The position numbers and the translations under genes are program-made. Shown here piece after piece: positions 24,040-36,700 of a stretch of 64,000 nucleotides of DNA. The notes beneath the pieces were generated by a model. That model worked only from the letters and a program-made list of their open reading frames with translations, was not told the DNA's origin and did no database searches. The DNA comes from Sphagnum compactum. Its lineage: Eukaryota > Bryophyta > Sphagnopsida > Sphagnales. The stretch covers positions 248,001-312,000 of the forward strand of contig OZ234503.1 of NCBI GenBank assembly GCA_965153455.1, given 5' to 3'. Position 1 is the stretch's first letter. The number at the start of each line of letters is the position of its first letter.

Positions 24040-26822
24040 CATAGTAGTGACATACGAAATACGCGTATTTTTCAAAGGTGCTCAAAAAGAAGTATTTTCA
24101 AGTATTTTAAAATACGCTGAGCAAGCTGAGCTGAAGTTGTGCCCAAATCTGTGACCATTTTGAGCAGACATTAGCTCAGTAACATACGATGAGCAAAACA
24201 TTGAGCAAGCTGAGCTTAAGTTGTGCCCAAACCCTCTTAACTAGCTTGAGCATAGGCATACCTTGAATAAAACTGCACACTAGTTTTAGGGTCTGGTCCT
24301 TGTCGAGCTTGCAATTGGTTTCAAAGATGATCGAAAACATTTGACACAATTTTACACCTACTTCCGAAACAGTGAACAAAGACAACGATGATGATTGATC
24401 ACATAAGCTCACCTTTTACAGAAGTGCATCGCGTCCCCTTCTTGTTCCCGCTCTAATCGTCGTTTGGCTCTTCTTCTTCCATCCAACTAACCATCTCTTC
24501 CTCAAACTCAATGCTATTCACTTTATGTGCTAGGCGCAGGTCTGAGAAGACATGCACTAGATCCTGAGCTCTTTGCGGGGTCAACCTGTTTCGCTTTTTC
24601 GAATGGATGAAATCGTAAGTGCTCCAATTGTGTTCGCACGCTGAGGCTACAGAACATTGGCTGAGGACCGTCACGCTTACTATCTGAAGCTCTGGAACTT
24701 GCTGACCCCACTGCTGCCAAAATTTCCACCCGGGCATCGCTCTCATGGCCGTTTGAACGCCGGGTCTGCCAAACTAACCATCCTGGTTTCTAAACTGCGC
24801 CAATTGCTACAGGGCTTTTGCCTGATCGTCTGCATTTGGGACGAGCTTCTCTAGGATGTTCAAAAACCCTTGCATCACTTCCGCATTCTGGTCCTATCCA
24901 TATTCTGCTGACTGGAACTCCGGCTCCAGAACAAACCCAGCCGAATGCATATATGAATGCAAGTATTCCTAGCGCTTGCGCCAAAGCCAGCTAATCTGCT
25001 CATACTTGACAGCAGAAAGCTTCACCCCCGGATGCTGCTCGCTTGTTCCCTCCTTGAGCGCCCCCAGCCCTTCGTCAATCAAGAACATGGCATAGTAAAC
25101 CTTTCCCACAACTGGAACACCCTTGTCACACTGGCGCAAAAGGCAGACTATCGATTCTGAAACAGCCAACAACTCCTTCACACCCTTCCAGAATGCAGCG
25201 GAAGTCAGGATGTCGTGCACCTCCTCTCCCTCCATCTCATGCGACGACTTCTGGTTCCACTCCCCCCAAGCGTCGCTGACCACAAGCTGCTGCAGTGATG
25301 CCTTCACCTCATGCATGCGCTGTAGCATGATGAAGTTGGTGGCAAATCTGGTCTCCCCTGGTTTCAAGAGCTAAAGAGCCTAAGAGCTTGGACAGGCTCC
25401 TAAAGAGAGCTAGACTCTTATGATGGTTTGTGATGAACTTTAGCGCTGTTCTTGCCTCGGCTATGACGGAGGAGACCCAATCCAGCTTGCCCATGTCCTC
25501 GAGCAACAGATCTAGGCAGTGCGGGGTGCAAGGAGTAAATGTGATATGGGAAAAGCGGGCTTCTAGCTTGCGACCTGCAGCCTTGCAAACTGCTGCACTG
25601 TCCATGCACACCTGGACCACAATCTCTGCCCCCACATCCTCGATTGCCTTGCCAACAACCTGCGCAATGAAGTCTGCATCCTTGGTATCCCCACTTGTGT
25701 CTACACTCTCAAGAAACTTTTTGCCCTTGGGTGTGACCATTAGAAGATTGAGAAGAGGCCTATTCCGAGTGTCTGACCACCCATCGCTGGTTATGGTTGC
25801 CTTGCTGCTCCGTGCTGACGCCATAAATGACTTGAGTTCTGCTGCCACCGATACCTTTTCCTTGTCTAGCAGGGTGGTACGAAGAGATACAAGACTTGGC
25901 AACTTGTAGTTCTCGTCAAAATCAGCAGTAGCTTCAACGGCTGCCTTTAAATGAGGGTCATTGATCAGGCGGAAAGAAAGACCATTACCATAAAAGGCAC
26001 GACCCCACAGAACATCTACTTTAGACTTATCTTGCTTTCCAAAGGCAGTTTTGAGAGTGCTCTGCTTTTTGGTGGGGCCTTGCGGGAGAGCAGCTACAGC
26101 CTCATCTAGATCTTACACCTTCCATTTTTGCATTTCCTATTCTCTTTTCGCCTTATCAATATCCTCAAGCTGCATTTTGAGGGCTTGGGGGCATTTGGTG
26201 CACTTCTTGACTCCACAAGCCACTTGACCCAAGAAGTGGCCCCGGATTCTTGTGGCACCCCCCCAAAACATGAGCTCATAGTGCCCACACTTGATTTGAA
26301 AGTTCCCCCCCGCTTTCTCAGGTTCCTGGAGGATGGTGACCTTGGTCCATTCGGGTCCTTTCTCCTTTCCCATTCCAAAGGTCGCCCTGTTCGATTGTAG
26401 CATGAAAGAAAGTTGAAGTTATTACTTAGTATCAGATCCAGACTTGCAAGTTGCAACAGTCTGATTCCGAATGCTGTCAGTGTCATGGCTGAGCCATCCG
26501 AGTCATGGCCAATCAAAAGATTTATCCGCGAAACCTTTTGATCCTAGACCGTCCATATTTGGCGGGGTTCCGAAATGAGCACCGTGAATATCAGGCGTCG
26601 ATAGGTGATCTTGTTGCTGCAGAAATCGTCGATTGACGGCGAAAATGTAACTAGGTTATTAACTACTGTAGAGTCTAGCAGACTGCAGTTTTTGCGGCCC
26701 GGTAATGGTTCTTTGCATAACCTTTACCACTCTGTGTATTTTGGGCCGTATTTTTTAAAAAGCCCAAAAAAACGTATAATACGCGTATGTTTGAATCGAA
26801 TTGAGCGTATGTCACTACTATG
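24040..26822 (-). mobile_element. hAT transposon with both termini and 8-bp target duplication
   Basis: The element is bounded by 17-bp terminal inverted repeats, CATAGTAGTGACATACG at 24040-24056 and its exact reverse complement at 26806-26822. The flanks are ATAATAGC (24032-24039) and ATAATAAC (26823-26830), an 8-bp target duplication with one mismatch, as expected for hAT. Subterminal AATACGCGTAT motifs occur near both ends, and an 84-bp repeat (GAGCAAGCTGAGCT...) is found at 24118 and 24202. Inside is a minus-strand BED/DUF659/hAT transposase that is frameshifted. At 2783 bp it is a near full-length but non-autonomous copy. It sits upstream of the type-B response regulator fragment. Confidence 0.9.
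24453..26403 (-). pseudogene. hAT transposase (BED + DUF659 + dimerisation domain), frameshifted
   Basis: Read from 26403 downwards. A BED-type finger region is followed by WGGATRIRGHF and CTKC, but the second cysteine of the first pair is Tyr (KCGHYEL). Around 26100-25370 is the DUF659 region with ITSDGWSDTRNRPLLN (first catalytic Asp), VCMDSAA (second) and FTPCTPHCLDLLLEDMGK. A frameshift near 25370 moves the frame to KPGETRFATNFIML (25367-24969). Further breaks precede the C-terminal hAT dimerisation domain, WKFWQQWGQQVPELQ and SVASACEHNWSTYDFIHSKK (24746-24453). The order and motifs are those of plant hAT elements with DUF659. Multiple frame breaks and the lost BED cysteine indicate it is inactive. 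Confidence 0.88.
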
Positions 26823-26830
26823 ATAATAAC

Positions 26831-28740
26831 AAGAAATCAAAGATTTCCTAAAGAATGGCAAGGCTTGACGAGCTATGTGTGAGATAGACAAAGCTCAACG
26901 AGGGAGAGAATGATGGAAAGGGAGGGTAGAGAACCAAACACTGTAGGAGCTCGCAATGCACCAATGGCACTTCTAAGTTCTACAAAAAGTGTAACAGGAG
27001 ATAGAAGCGGCTGCTAGCTAATTAGCAACAAAAAAATGAGTACTAAAGATAATTAATTGTGGAAAGGTTGCAATTTGCTATTTCTGCAATCTTTTTGTAG
27101 TTCTCAAGCATTGAAATCTAAGTGCGAAATCGTCAAAGAAGGCCAAACGGAAAGCAAACTTTGGTTGTACTTGAGAACTTCCTAAGATTTTTTTCTTCTC
27201 TCCAAACTATAAACATAAACATTCAATGATTAAACAAGGATCAGCAGGAGCAACAAATGTCAGGAAAGTAGCCTTAGAAAATACCTTCAAACAAACCTCT
27301 CTGATGAACAAAGGAAACTCTAAAACAACAAACTCTCTCTCTCTCTCTCTTTCTAAGTTTCCTCCCCTGCTTTACGACATCACTGAAAGCTGATCCAAGA
27401 GCAACAACTTAAAAAGCTAGAAAGAAAAACACAACAAAATCCTGAACATTAAAGCTTTGAGACACTTGAGGAAAGCTTCTCTTCAAGATCATGAAAGAAG
27501 GAACTGAGACAGAAGACATTTGCAAAAGAAGAAGAAGAAAATTGTAGATTGCCAAAAAAAAAAAACAAGAAACTAAGACAAATCCAGGAATCTAACAAGT
27601 TAACCCTAAACCCTAAACCTTCAAACTTTTTATTTTAGGACCCTAGGCTATCTAGGCATCTTAATTAAAGATTTCGAGGATAAGGCATGGCCATTTTGGT
27701 GGGTCTCGGTGAGCCTTAGAACCATTTGCAATGCTTATAGGTAGTTCAATCCTAAAAAAAGAACGAAATTCTTGTAAATAACATTAAAAGTACAAAGAAG
27801 TTCCATAAACAATAATACAACAAGTGCAGTCACATGCCACCAAAGTAGATACCTCAAGTTGGTTAAAAAAAAAACCTAGAACATCTAGGAGTCTTGAATT
27901 ACACAAGAATTAGAGGTGTATTTTCTTTGCCATCCAAGTCTTATAGTAAGCACTGATGAAAAAGGAAAATCTCCAACTTATCCAATTAAAAGTGTAAGGA
28001 TGGTTTTGAAAAGTTTATAAAATAAGCTTTTCTCTCCAAGGTTGCATGTACATGTTCATTATTATTCATTCAAAGCGTCTTACACAACCAAGAAAAGGAT
28101 AGAAGAATAAAAGAAAATACATTAGCACAAATTGAGAAATATAGGGGGAAAAAAATGATAGAAAAAAGAAACAAAAATAAAACACATAAAATAAATAAAA
28201 AACAAAAAAAAAGAGGTAAAACTAGGAAATGCGACAAAAAAAAGATAAGAAACAGTGAGTAAGAAGAAGAAAAGAAGAATACAAAAAAAGAAAAAAAATG
28301 AGGATTAGGGAAAAAGAGGGGAGGACGGAAATAAGGGGAAAAAATGCCTTAAAAAAATAAGAAAAAAGGAAAGACAAACAAGACAAACAAGAAGAAAGGA
28401 AAAATCCAAAGTGGGGTAGCCTATGATCCCCTGATAACCAAAAGAAAAAAACTTTCCTTTGGAAGATTTACAAAACAAAACAAAAAAGATTTACAACTTA
28501 AAAGTCCCCATGAAGGAAAAACTATATATATATATATATCATTGACCTTTCACAATCTATGGAAAAAAAATCTACTATTTCAACACCTCCACCTTTACAT
28601 TTTCCCAAAATAACCTTCACCTCTTATGCACCTCCCTTCAAAAACCAAAAAAGAAAATCCTCACATACCTTCACTCCTTCTAGTAAAAAAGACCAAACAT
28701 TAAAAACTTCAAAACCGAAATTAAATCTTACTTAAGGGGC
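26831..28740. other. Low-complexity flank without a recognised gene
   Basis: Following the hAT element there is DNA with a CT microsatellite at 27333-27350 and a short telomere-like/telo-box stretch (AACCCTAAACCCTAAACC, 27602-27619), features often found in plant 5' regions. From 28080 onwards it becomes A-rich with GAAAAAA and AAGAAG steps and an AT run at 28525-28539. No gene is supported. Confidence 0.45.
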
Positions 28741-29330
28741 CAAGAGGATGGAGAGAGGAAAATAAAATAAAAATTGCAACCTAACCCTAAACCCACCTTG
28801 AACAAAAAATTAAAAATTCTCTCATAACTCTAAACCCCAACCCCCCCCCCCCTTTAATTTAATTTAACTAAGATTGAATTAGTAAAACCAACCCCACCCC
28901 CCATAATGATTTTTTAAAAAAAATCGACCCCCTCCCCCTTCCCCTCCCCTTCGACAAATCAAAAGAAAAAGAAAAACAACCCTAACTCCCCTCCCCCTTC
29001 CCTAACCCTTTCAACAATGAAAAAAAGGTTTCTAAGGAAAAAAAAAAAACCTAACCCCCCCTCCCCGTTTCCCCCTTCCACAAGTCAAATGAAGGAGAAA
29101 AAAAAACATTAACCCCCTTGCCCCCTCAACAGTAAAAAAAATTTTTAAAAAAAATCAAGCCACACCCCCTCCCCCCTGAACAATAAAAAAAAATTTAAGA
29201 CAACTCACCATGCCCCCTTCAACAATAAAAAATAATTTACAAAAGTTACATGTAATAAAAAAAAGTAACAAAAAGTCGAAAGAAGTCAATAAAAACAGCC
29301 CCCCACTACAATGGGTTTTTGGTGGTCAAA
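28741..29330. repeat. Degenerate array of C-runs in A-rich DNA, first block
   Basis: Blocks of A-rich sequence (AAAAAATTTAAAAAAAA) alternate every 50-80 bp with runs such as CCCCCTCCCCCTTC and the phrase CAACAATAAAAAA. A segment beginning GATTGAATTAGTAAAACCAACC (28873) is repeated in direct orientation at 33363. No coding potential is evident. Confidence 0.7.
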
Positions 29331-29399
29331 CAGCCCCCAACCCTTGTCCTTATGACTATAGTGGCGAGACCATATGTATAGGTTTGGCACCTCATTCTC

Positions 29400-30370
29400 T
29401 GGTCAATTTTTTATCGACTTTGCGACCCTGTTTTGCACCTCCTTTTACGCCCAATATTTTATCGGTTTGCCTACCTTATTTTACGCCTCAATCTTCGCCC
29501 AGTTGTTTTACTAACTTTTCTACTTGGTTTTACACCTCATTTTTTGCCTAGTTTTTATCGGTTTACTTATCTTATTTTATGCCTCAATCTTCGCCCGGTC
29601 ATTTTACTAGCTTTTCTACTTGGTTTTACACCTCTTTTTTTGCCTGGTTTTTATCGGTTTCCTTACCGGGTATACACTTCAATCTCTGCTCGGTTTGTAT
29701 CGCCTTTTTATTAGGTTTTGCACCTCCTTTTATGCTTGGTTTTTCTTCTCGGCTTCCTTATCCCATTTTGGACCTCTTTTTCGACATTTTTTTTATTCTT
29801 GTCGATACCGGGTTTTGCTCCTCCTTTTTCGCCGCTTTTTTTACCGCCTTCCCTACCCGGTTTTGCACCTTCGTCTTTGCCCGCTTTTTTTTCTGCCTTC
29901 CCTATTGGGTTTTGCACCTCCTTTTCTGCCACGCTTCTTGTTCGCCTTTCCCACGCCTATCCTACTAGCTTCCCCCCCCCCCCCCCCCCATTATGCTCGA
30001 TTTTTCGTTCGCTTTTCCACCCGCCTTTACACCTAATTTTTTCTTAGCTTTCCTCCCAGGTTTTGTACCTCCTTTTTCGCCCACCTTTCTGCCCGGTTCT
30101 TCATCACGTTGTGCGCTTGACTATCCGCTCGCCTTCCTGCCCACTTCTTCCTCGCCTTTATGCCCTCTTTTTCGTTGCCTTTCGCCTTACTTCTTTGCCT
30201 ACCTTTATGTTACATTTCTTCCCCTATTTCTTACCCGCTTTCTCCTCCTGCCTTACCTTCTATTTTCTCCCATGTTTGCACTGACTCGTATACCATTTTT
30301 TGGCCCACTTTTCTACTAGGTTTTCCGCCCCTCTTTCCCTTCCTTTTGCACCTCCCTTTCCCTTGCACTT
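29400..30370 (+). repeat. Pyrimidine-rich degenerate tandem repeat, about 96-bp unit
   Basis: The plus strand is overwhelmingly T and C. The phrase ATCTTCGCCC starts at 29491 and 29587, and a more diverged copy (AATCTCTGCTCGG) follows. Each is followed by CTTTTCTACTTGGTTTTACA and TTTTTATCGGTTT, giving a period near 96 bp that decays rightward. A run of about 18 C lies near 29970-29990. All three plus-strand frames stay open over long stretches only because the pyrimidine bias excludes stop codons; I do not call these genes. Confidence 0.75.
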
Positions 30371-32340
30371 TTTTTTACTACCAACATGAATTGTTTGTTT
30401 TTCATTTTGTTTTTGCATTGTTCAAAATATTTGTTTGTTTATGTTTTTCCGCTTGGTATTCCATAGAAATGCCGCTTCTTCTATGGAAGTAGTTCCGTTC
30501 ATGGAGTTGTGGGGTGCACAATACTACTTCTTTCTGTTTTTCTTCCTTTCTTTTATATATTTTCCCTAATTTTTTCTTCTATTCAAAAGTTGTTAAGTTT
30601 TCCGTTTTACCCTCTAAATACCATGTGCTTCCTCCTTTCTCAAATATTTGTAAATGTTTATAAATGTCATCTTTTTCGAATTCTTCATTTCTTTCTAATT
30701 TTACATTTCTTTTCTTAAATTTATCCACTTGTTCTATATTCATTATAAAATATATTTCTTCTAAAATTCATTCTAAAAATTCATTTCAATATGAGCTTGC
30801 TTACCAAAAAATTAACAAACAATATAAAGTAAAACAATTAACAAAATAAAATAAGAAACCGGCCCCCCGCTTCCCCCCCTCCCTTCTACAGTAAAAAAGG
30901 TTACAAAAAACTTGCTAACAATAAAATAAAAAAAGGTTAAAAGATCAATTTTTTATATAAAAAACCTTCCCCCCCTTCCGTCCTTCAAAAGTTAAAAAAA
31001 GTAACAACCCATTTACAACCCATAAAAAAATGAAAATAATAAATATTAAAACCCACACCACCATTTCTCCATTTGGAACGAAAAGTAGTGACAAAATGAC
31101 AAACGATAAATAAATTAACAAAAAAGGATTTTAAAAAAAACCCCGCACCTCACTTCCCTTTTTTAAAAGTAAAAAAATTACGTAAAGTGAAAAAATAAAA
31201 CCCCTACCCCCATCCCCCCTCCTCTTAAAAGTAAAAATAACAAAAAATTTATAAACATTCAAAAGTTTCAAATTTTGAAAATAACCTTTGCCCCCCTTCC
31301 CGCTCAATAATTACAACTTTAACAAAATCAAACCCACGTTCCTTCCATCTTTTGTTTCATTTTTTTGTAAATTTACACCCCCCTCAATATTTTTTATAAA
31401 AAATTACAAACATTAAAAGGAACAACAAATAAATAATAAACAAATAAATCCATTCCCCCCCCCCCCCTCCCCCCTTTCCAGAATTTAAAAAAATAAAAAT
31501 GAAACCCATGTTTCCCCCTTTCAAAGTAAACGACACAAACAAAAAACCTCCCCATAATTTATTAAAAAAACAAAAATTGAAAAAATAAAACCCCTGCCCC
31601 CCTAGCCCCCTTCTAGAATATAAAAAAATAACAAAAAGTGCAAAAACAAAACCCATACCCCCCTTCCCTTTTCCATAGTAAACAAAACTAACAAAAAAGT
31701 TACAAATTATACAAAATAACAAAAAGTGAACAAATTAAACCCTTGATCCCTGCCCCTTCCAGATTAAAAAAATATCAAAAAGTGAAAAAAAAACCCACTT
31801 CCCCCTCCCCCTGCAATACTAAAAACAAAAATAACAAAAAAATATTACAATTAGTAAAAAGTCACAAAAAACTGAAAAAAAAAAAAACACGCACCCCCTC
31901 CCCCTTCAAAACAAAAATTAAAATTAAAATTAAAGATACTAAAAATATTAACAAAAACTGAAAAAATTAAACCCACGTCCCTTCTCCTTTCAAAATTAAA
32001 CAAAACTAACAAAAAAAGGAAAAAGAAACTCATGCCCCCCTTCCCCTTTCAAAAATAAACCAAAGTAAAAAAAAATTTACAAATAATAAACATGTGCCCC
32101 CCTCCCCCCTTCCCCCTCCATCCCACAAATAGTTCCATACTCCACATTTCATTGATTTTTCACACTTTTTTTAACACCTTCTCCCACTTTTACTCCCTAT
32201 TTTCCCTCCAAATAAAAAGTAAAACAAAAATCTCCCCCCCCCCCCCCCCCCCTCACCAAAAAAAAATTGGACTTTCCACATTTAATGGATTCTCCACACT
32301 TTTTAAAAGCTAATTATCCCCACAGTGATCATGTCATATA
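30371..32340. repeat. Degenerate array of C-runs in A-rich DNA, main block
   Basis: From about 30840 to 32340 a loose unit recurs: AACAAAAAGTGAAAAAAT, AAACCC, a run such as CCCCCCTTCCCC, TTC, then A-rich sequence. Period is about 60-90 bp and copies are strongly diverged. The longest C run (about 20) is near 32228-32250. The segment 30371-30840 is T-rich and anonymous. Minus-strand frames are Gly/Phe-rich low complexity and are not real genes. Confidence 0.7.
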
Positions 32341-33360
32341 TAGAAAATAAAATAAAATTACAAACACTAAAAAAAGTAACAAAAAATGAAAAACATTTTA
32401 ATAAACTGCCTGCCATTACATTTAAACCGCCTCACCCTACCATGGGTTTTTTGGGTCAAAAATGCCTACTGCATGCGTCCCTTTCTTTGTATTGGCAAGA
32501 TCATATGTATAGGAACGCATAAGGCTCATCATGTGTCTTCAAGGGGATGGTCATGTGCTCTTTGGGGCAGCTCTTACGGTCATTGCTCTAGAAAGTGATG
32601 CTCGCCTATGAAATGCATTCAATGGTGTGTAGTCGTTTGGTTATCTTCAAATAAATTGTTTCAGGAGATAAGTCTTGTGTTTATGGTAGTCTTATCTATT
32701 TGAGTGACTTCTTCACTGTTAAATCAAAAAGCTAGAATAGTTGGTGGCTAAATGACGCAACCCTCTTGTTGGAGTAATTACAATTTCAAAAAAATTCCAC
32801 TTACTTTGTTTTCCTTTGTTTGCTCTGGCAGACATGACCTAGAAGCTTCAATTGAGTTCAAGCTATCAAATAGTCTAAGAAGTCTAAAATTATTTTCTCA
32901 CACATTTGCGTGGAGATGAACTACCACTTGTTGCATTTTTCGAGTTTACTTACTTGTTTTAGGTACATGGGTAGAAAGGGAACTCGCCTTGCAATTGCTA
33001 AATGTAAAGGAGAAAGACAAGTCGGAAGCTTTGGTATATGATGAAGTGAATACACCTCATCCATCTCATGAAATCCCACCTTTAGTGAAGGCTTTACAAC
33101 TAAAGCATGCCCACTTTCAACAATGCAATTGCATGAAAAACCTCTAACCAATTTAGTTTTGAACAAAGAGTTAGACATGCCGCCTTTTGGTCCATTATCC
33201 ATTCGTAGGGTAAATCTATACACCTAGAGTTTGGAAATAGTGGTTTGTCAAATTTAATTTATTTTAAGTTAGTTGAGCCTAGTTTAAATTAATTTAGCCA
33301 AGTTGAATTTGATCTAGCCAAGTTTAGGTTGGTTTAACTAAGTTTCATTTAATTTAGCTA
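32341..33360. other. Spacer between C-run arrays
   Basis: This stretch starts with a fragment sharing the CATGGGTTTTTTGGGTCAAA and ATCATATGTATAGG phrases with copies near 29330 and 33700. Around 33250-33360 there are several diverged repeats of the type AATTTAGCTAAGTT/GATCTAGCCAAGTT. No gene is recognised. Confidence 0.45.
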
Positions 33361-33770
33361 AGATTGAATTAGTTAAACCAACCCCCATCCCCCATAATGA
33401 ATTTAAAAAATACATTCAACCCCCTCCCCCTTCAACAAGTCAAAAGAAAAAGAAAAAGATTCTTGAGACCCCCCCCCCCCCCCCCGCCCCACACCCCCCT
33501 CAATAGTAAAAATAATTTAAAAAAAAATCAAGCCACACTCCCTCCCCCCTCAACAATCAAAAAAAAAATTAAAAAAATTGACCTTTCGAGGTTTCAATAG
33601 TAAAAAAAAAGTTACAAAAGTTAAAACTAGTAAAAAAAATTGAAAAGAAGTCAACAAAACAAGCTTGCCACTTTATTCAAACTCCTTGCCATCATAGTGG
33701 GTTTTTTTGGGTCAAACTGCCTACTAGTTGTGTCCTTGTGAGTGCAGTGTGAGTATCATATGTATAGGGA
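33361..33770. repeat. Second copy of the C-run repeat with defined right end
   Basis: This is a direct repeat of about 28870-29385. Both start GATTGAATTAGT..AACCAACCCC, pass through CCCCATAATGA and the CAAGCCACAC/CCCTCCCCCCT block, and end in GTGGGTTTTTTTGGGTCAAA-like sequence and ATCATATGTATAGG. The left copy ends CCATATGTATAGG near 29378. A run of about 17 C lies at 33469-33485. Confidence 0.7.
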
Positions 33771-36700
33771 CTAGAAAGTGAAACCCCACAAGTAGAATCA
33801 AATAGAATGAATATGTAGTTGAAATGTACAATAACATGGTATGCACATATACTTGAATTCCAAGAATAAAACCATTGAATGAATCTTTGCCCTTCTCAAA
33901 ACAAGGCTAAATGGTGTATTGTTCAAAAACACTTCAAAATTGGTTTACACTAATAAACTTCTAGGATTTTTGTTGAATGCTTCTGATTTACACAATATAC
34001 AAGCTGGTTATATATTGGACCTAACGAATTAATTTTTAATCATGAGTGGACCTTGGATATTATTTTTCCTCTTCATTTGACGTGTGCATACAACACCAAC
34101 AACTGTGCTAAAATGTACCAATGTTAGAAAAAAGTTCCAAGTAACACCCAACTTGCAAGAACTACAAGCCATCGACCCAATCCCACATGTATTATTATTC
34201 AAGAATTTTTTTTGTCTTCCTGGTCTCGAAAAAAGATAGTGTGCAGGATGGTTCTTAAAGAGGAAACTTACAACAACATAAAAAGGCATTGTAACTTGCA
34301 ATGTATGTTGAATGCACACTACCCACCTCCCACAAAATTGTATAAAATAGAGAACACAACCAAGGTGCATAGGGGAATACATGTACCTCTTTGTTTGTTA
34401 CACCAAAAGTTATCTTTGAGCTTGACTTTGAGTTGGATTTTAAGTCCAACAACAACTTTGATGCGGCCTTGGAGCGGGTTTTTTTTCCGAGACATCACCT
34501 TAGTGTGACTTGAAGTTTGCTCCAACTCCTCACTCCTAGAATGTGGTGGCATCCCCTTTGAAGGCACGTAGTCAGTGGAGCTCCCATCCCCAAATGACAA
34601 AACAAGATTGGCATCGCTATTAGGTTCTTTTAATCCCTTAGACTGCTCTGATTATTTTGGCCCTTCTAACTCTTCCGATCGTTTAGATCATCCACATCAC
34701 TTTGACCCCTCTAACTCCTCCGATCCCTTAGATTTTTCAAAATGCTATGACTCCTCTGATCCTTTAGATGGCTCATATGATTTTGCCTTCTCGAGGTCTT
34801 CTTCAGACTCCAAGTTAACTTCAATTGTAAGCATCCTTGGTCGATTACTATGGAGCTCGTTAGTCAAAGTGGAATTGCACCTGCAACCATTACAACAGGG
34901 TATTCAGTTAGTGTCAAAATTGCCTCTAACAGACCATGCCACGGTCTTGTTAAATTTCTACAAACTACATATTTTACATGTTCAAAATTCTCGAAAAATT
35001 AATCCTAGACTCAAAATATCGACGCCCATTTATTATGGGTTCCATAACATGGATGTATAGATGGGAAGACAAAGGGTCATGCCCCTGATACATGATGCCC
35101 AAAAGATGACCATGAACCAAACAAACTAGCTAGAGAAAGCGACTACACTACAACAAGCTCAAATGTGATTCAATGACTTTTGTAAGTAAGTGTGATGGAA
35201 TTACAAGTGACCTAGTTCACTGTAAGAGGTTTGAAGTGCCTAGTGAACACACCTATTGAGGTTGATGAAATAGATGGTGCCTAACCACATGTTGGTTTTC
35301 CTCTTGTAATAAAAGCAACAATGTGTGATGACCACGCTTTGGTGTGTATGCAATACTTAGAACACACACATGATGTGAACATTAGATTCAAACAAAGTTA
35401 AACTTAGTGCAGTAAAACTTCAAATCACCATGGAATAGTTGATCAGGCAGGGAAAAAATGAGATCATGCACTACAACAAAAGGTGTCCCTATATGTCAAG
35501 TGATTTCACTAGATTTTGAATGAATTCACTCGTCTTAGTATTCAGGGATTAGTTGGAAAGTAATGAATTCATTGGTCTAGTGAATGGGGACTAGTGAACT
35601 GCACCCACATTTTGTAGTAGTGATGTTAGAGTAACCTTGCGATGATCATAACATTAGATTCAAACATAGTTAAACTTAATGCAATAGAGTTTCAAATCAA
35701 CGTGGAGTAGTTGATTAGGCGTGAAAAAAATTAGATTGTGTTAGAGCAGCATCACGTAGGGCAAAAAAAAACTATGACATGGAGAAGAGTGAGTTAGGGT
35801 GAATAGCAAATGGAGGAGGCAGGGAGATCCGAATGTAATGGTTTTGTGAATTACGTTGTGTGGTGGAGGATGTTTGGATTTAGCGTCACATTGGGGTCAC
35901 GCACATTCGCCTACCTCTAATCACAATAAGACATTCATTTATTGTGTTCAAATATGTTTACATGGTGGGCTAGCAAATCAGGGTCATGCAATTTGAATAT
36001 GATGCAAATTTGCATGACCATGTTTCAAATTAGGAGAAACCCCAAAAACATTTGTGCATTATTAGTTTTGGCAACATAAGACCATTATTGATTTTGAAGC
36101 TATAATGTATAAGTTTTTTTAATCTTACACATTAAGGTTGCTAGTCCATTATCGACTAGTTTTTAAAGTTCCAAGCTTTTGCATGTTTCATTGCACTATG
36201 ATTACATGATTATGTAGGTGTTTCAAATTGAAGGTTTGACTGCCCATACATAATGAAATAGGTTTGCATCCATTGGCTAGCAATATGCAAAATATTTTCA
36301 TGTCTGAAATTGATCACTGCAATTTTTTTGTAAACTAATATTTGCAATTGGGACATTTTAATAAGATCCCTATTTTAGAAATTATTGATCTAATATGTAT
36401 AACAATTTTTCTTTGACATTTTTATGGCATGTTGTAGGTGAGGGTTGTTGGTTTTCACCAAATAAGTTTAGCAAAATCAATATAAAAATTTGGATGGTAA
36501 AACTCATGTTTAAGGTTGTAAGTATATTACACATTTTGAAATATTTTGGTTGAATTGTCTTCATCCTACATGGGTACATAATGTATATGTGACAAGGGTT
36601 TGGTGGTTGATTTAGTGTACTACCACTAAATTGTTATACATGTTTTTTTTTAAAAATTAAAATGTCATTCACTTAATTGGTGCTTTATTTCTCTTCCATG

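Noticed and set aside
25430-25909. 159-codon plus-strand frame
   Set aside because: It is antisense to the DUF659 region of the hAT transposase.
27602-27619. Interstitial telomere repeat (CCCTAAA)
   Set aside because: Only about two units are present; such telo-box motifs are common in plant promoters and do not indicate a former chromosome end.
29433-30319. Overlapping hydrophobic open frames that could suggest membrane proteins
   Set aside because: These come from a T/C-rich degenerate tandem repeat; hydrophobicity follows from T-rich codons.
34575-35060. Ser/Asp-rich plus-strand frame with SSDPLD repeats
   Set aside because: Low complexity from short internal duplications, no recognised domain and no supporting exons; not called as a gene.
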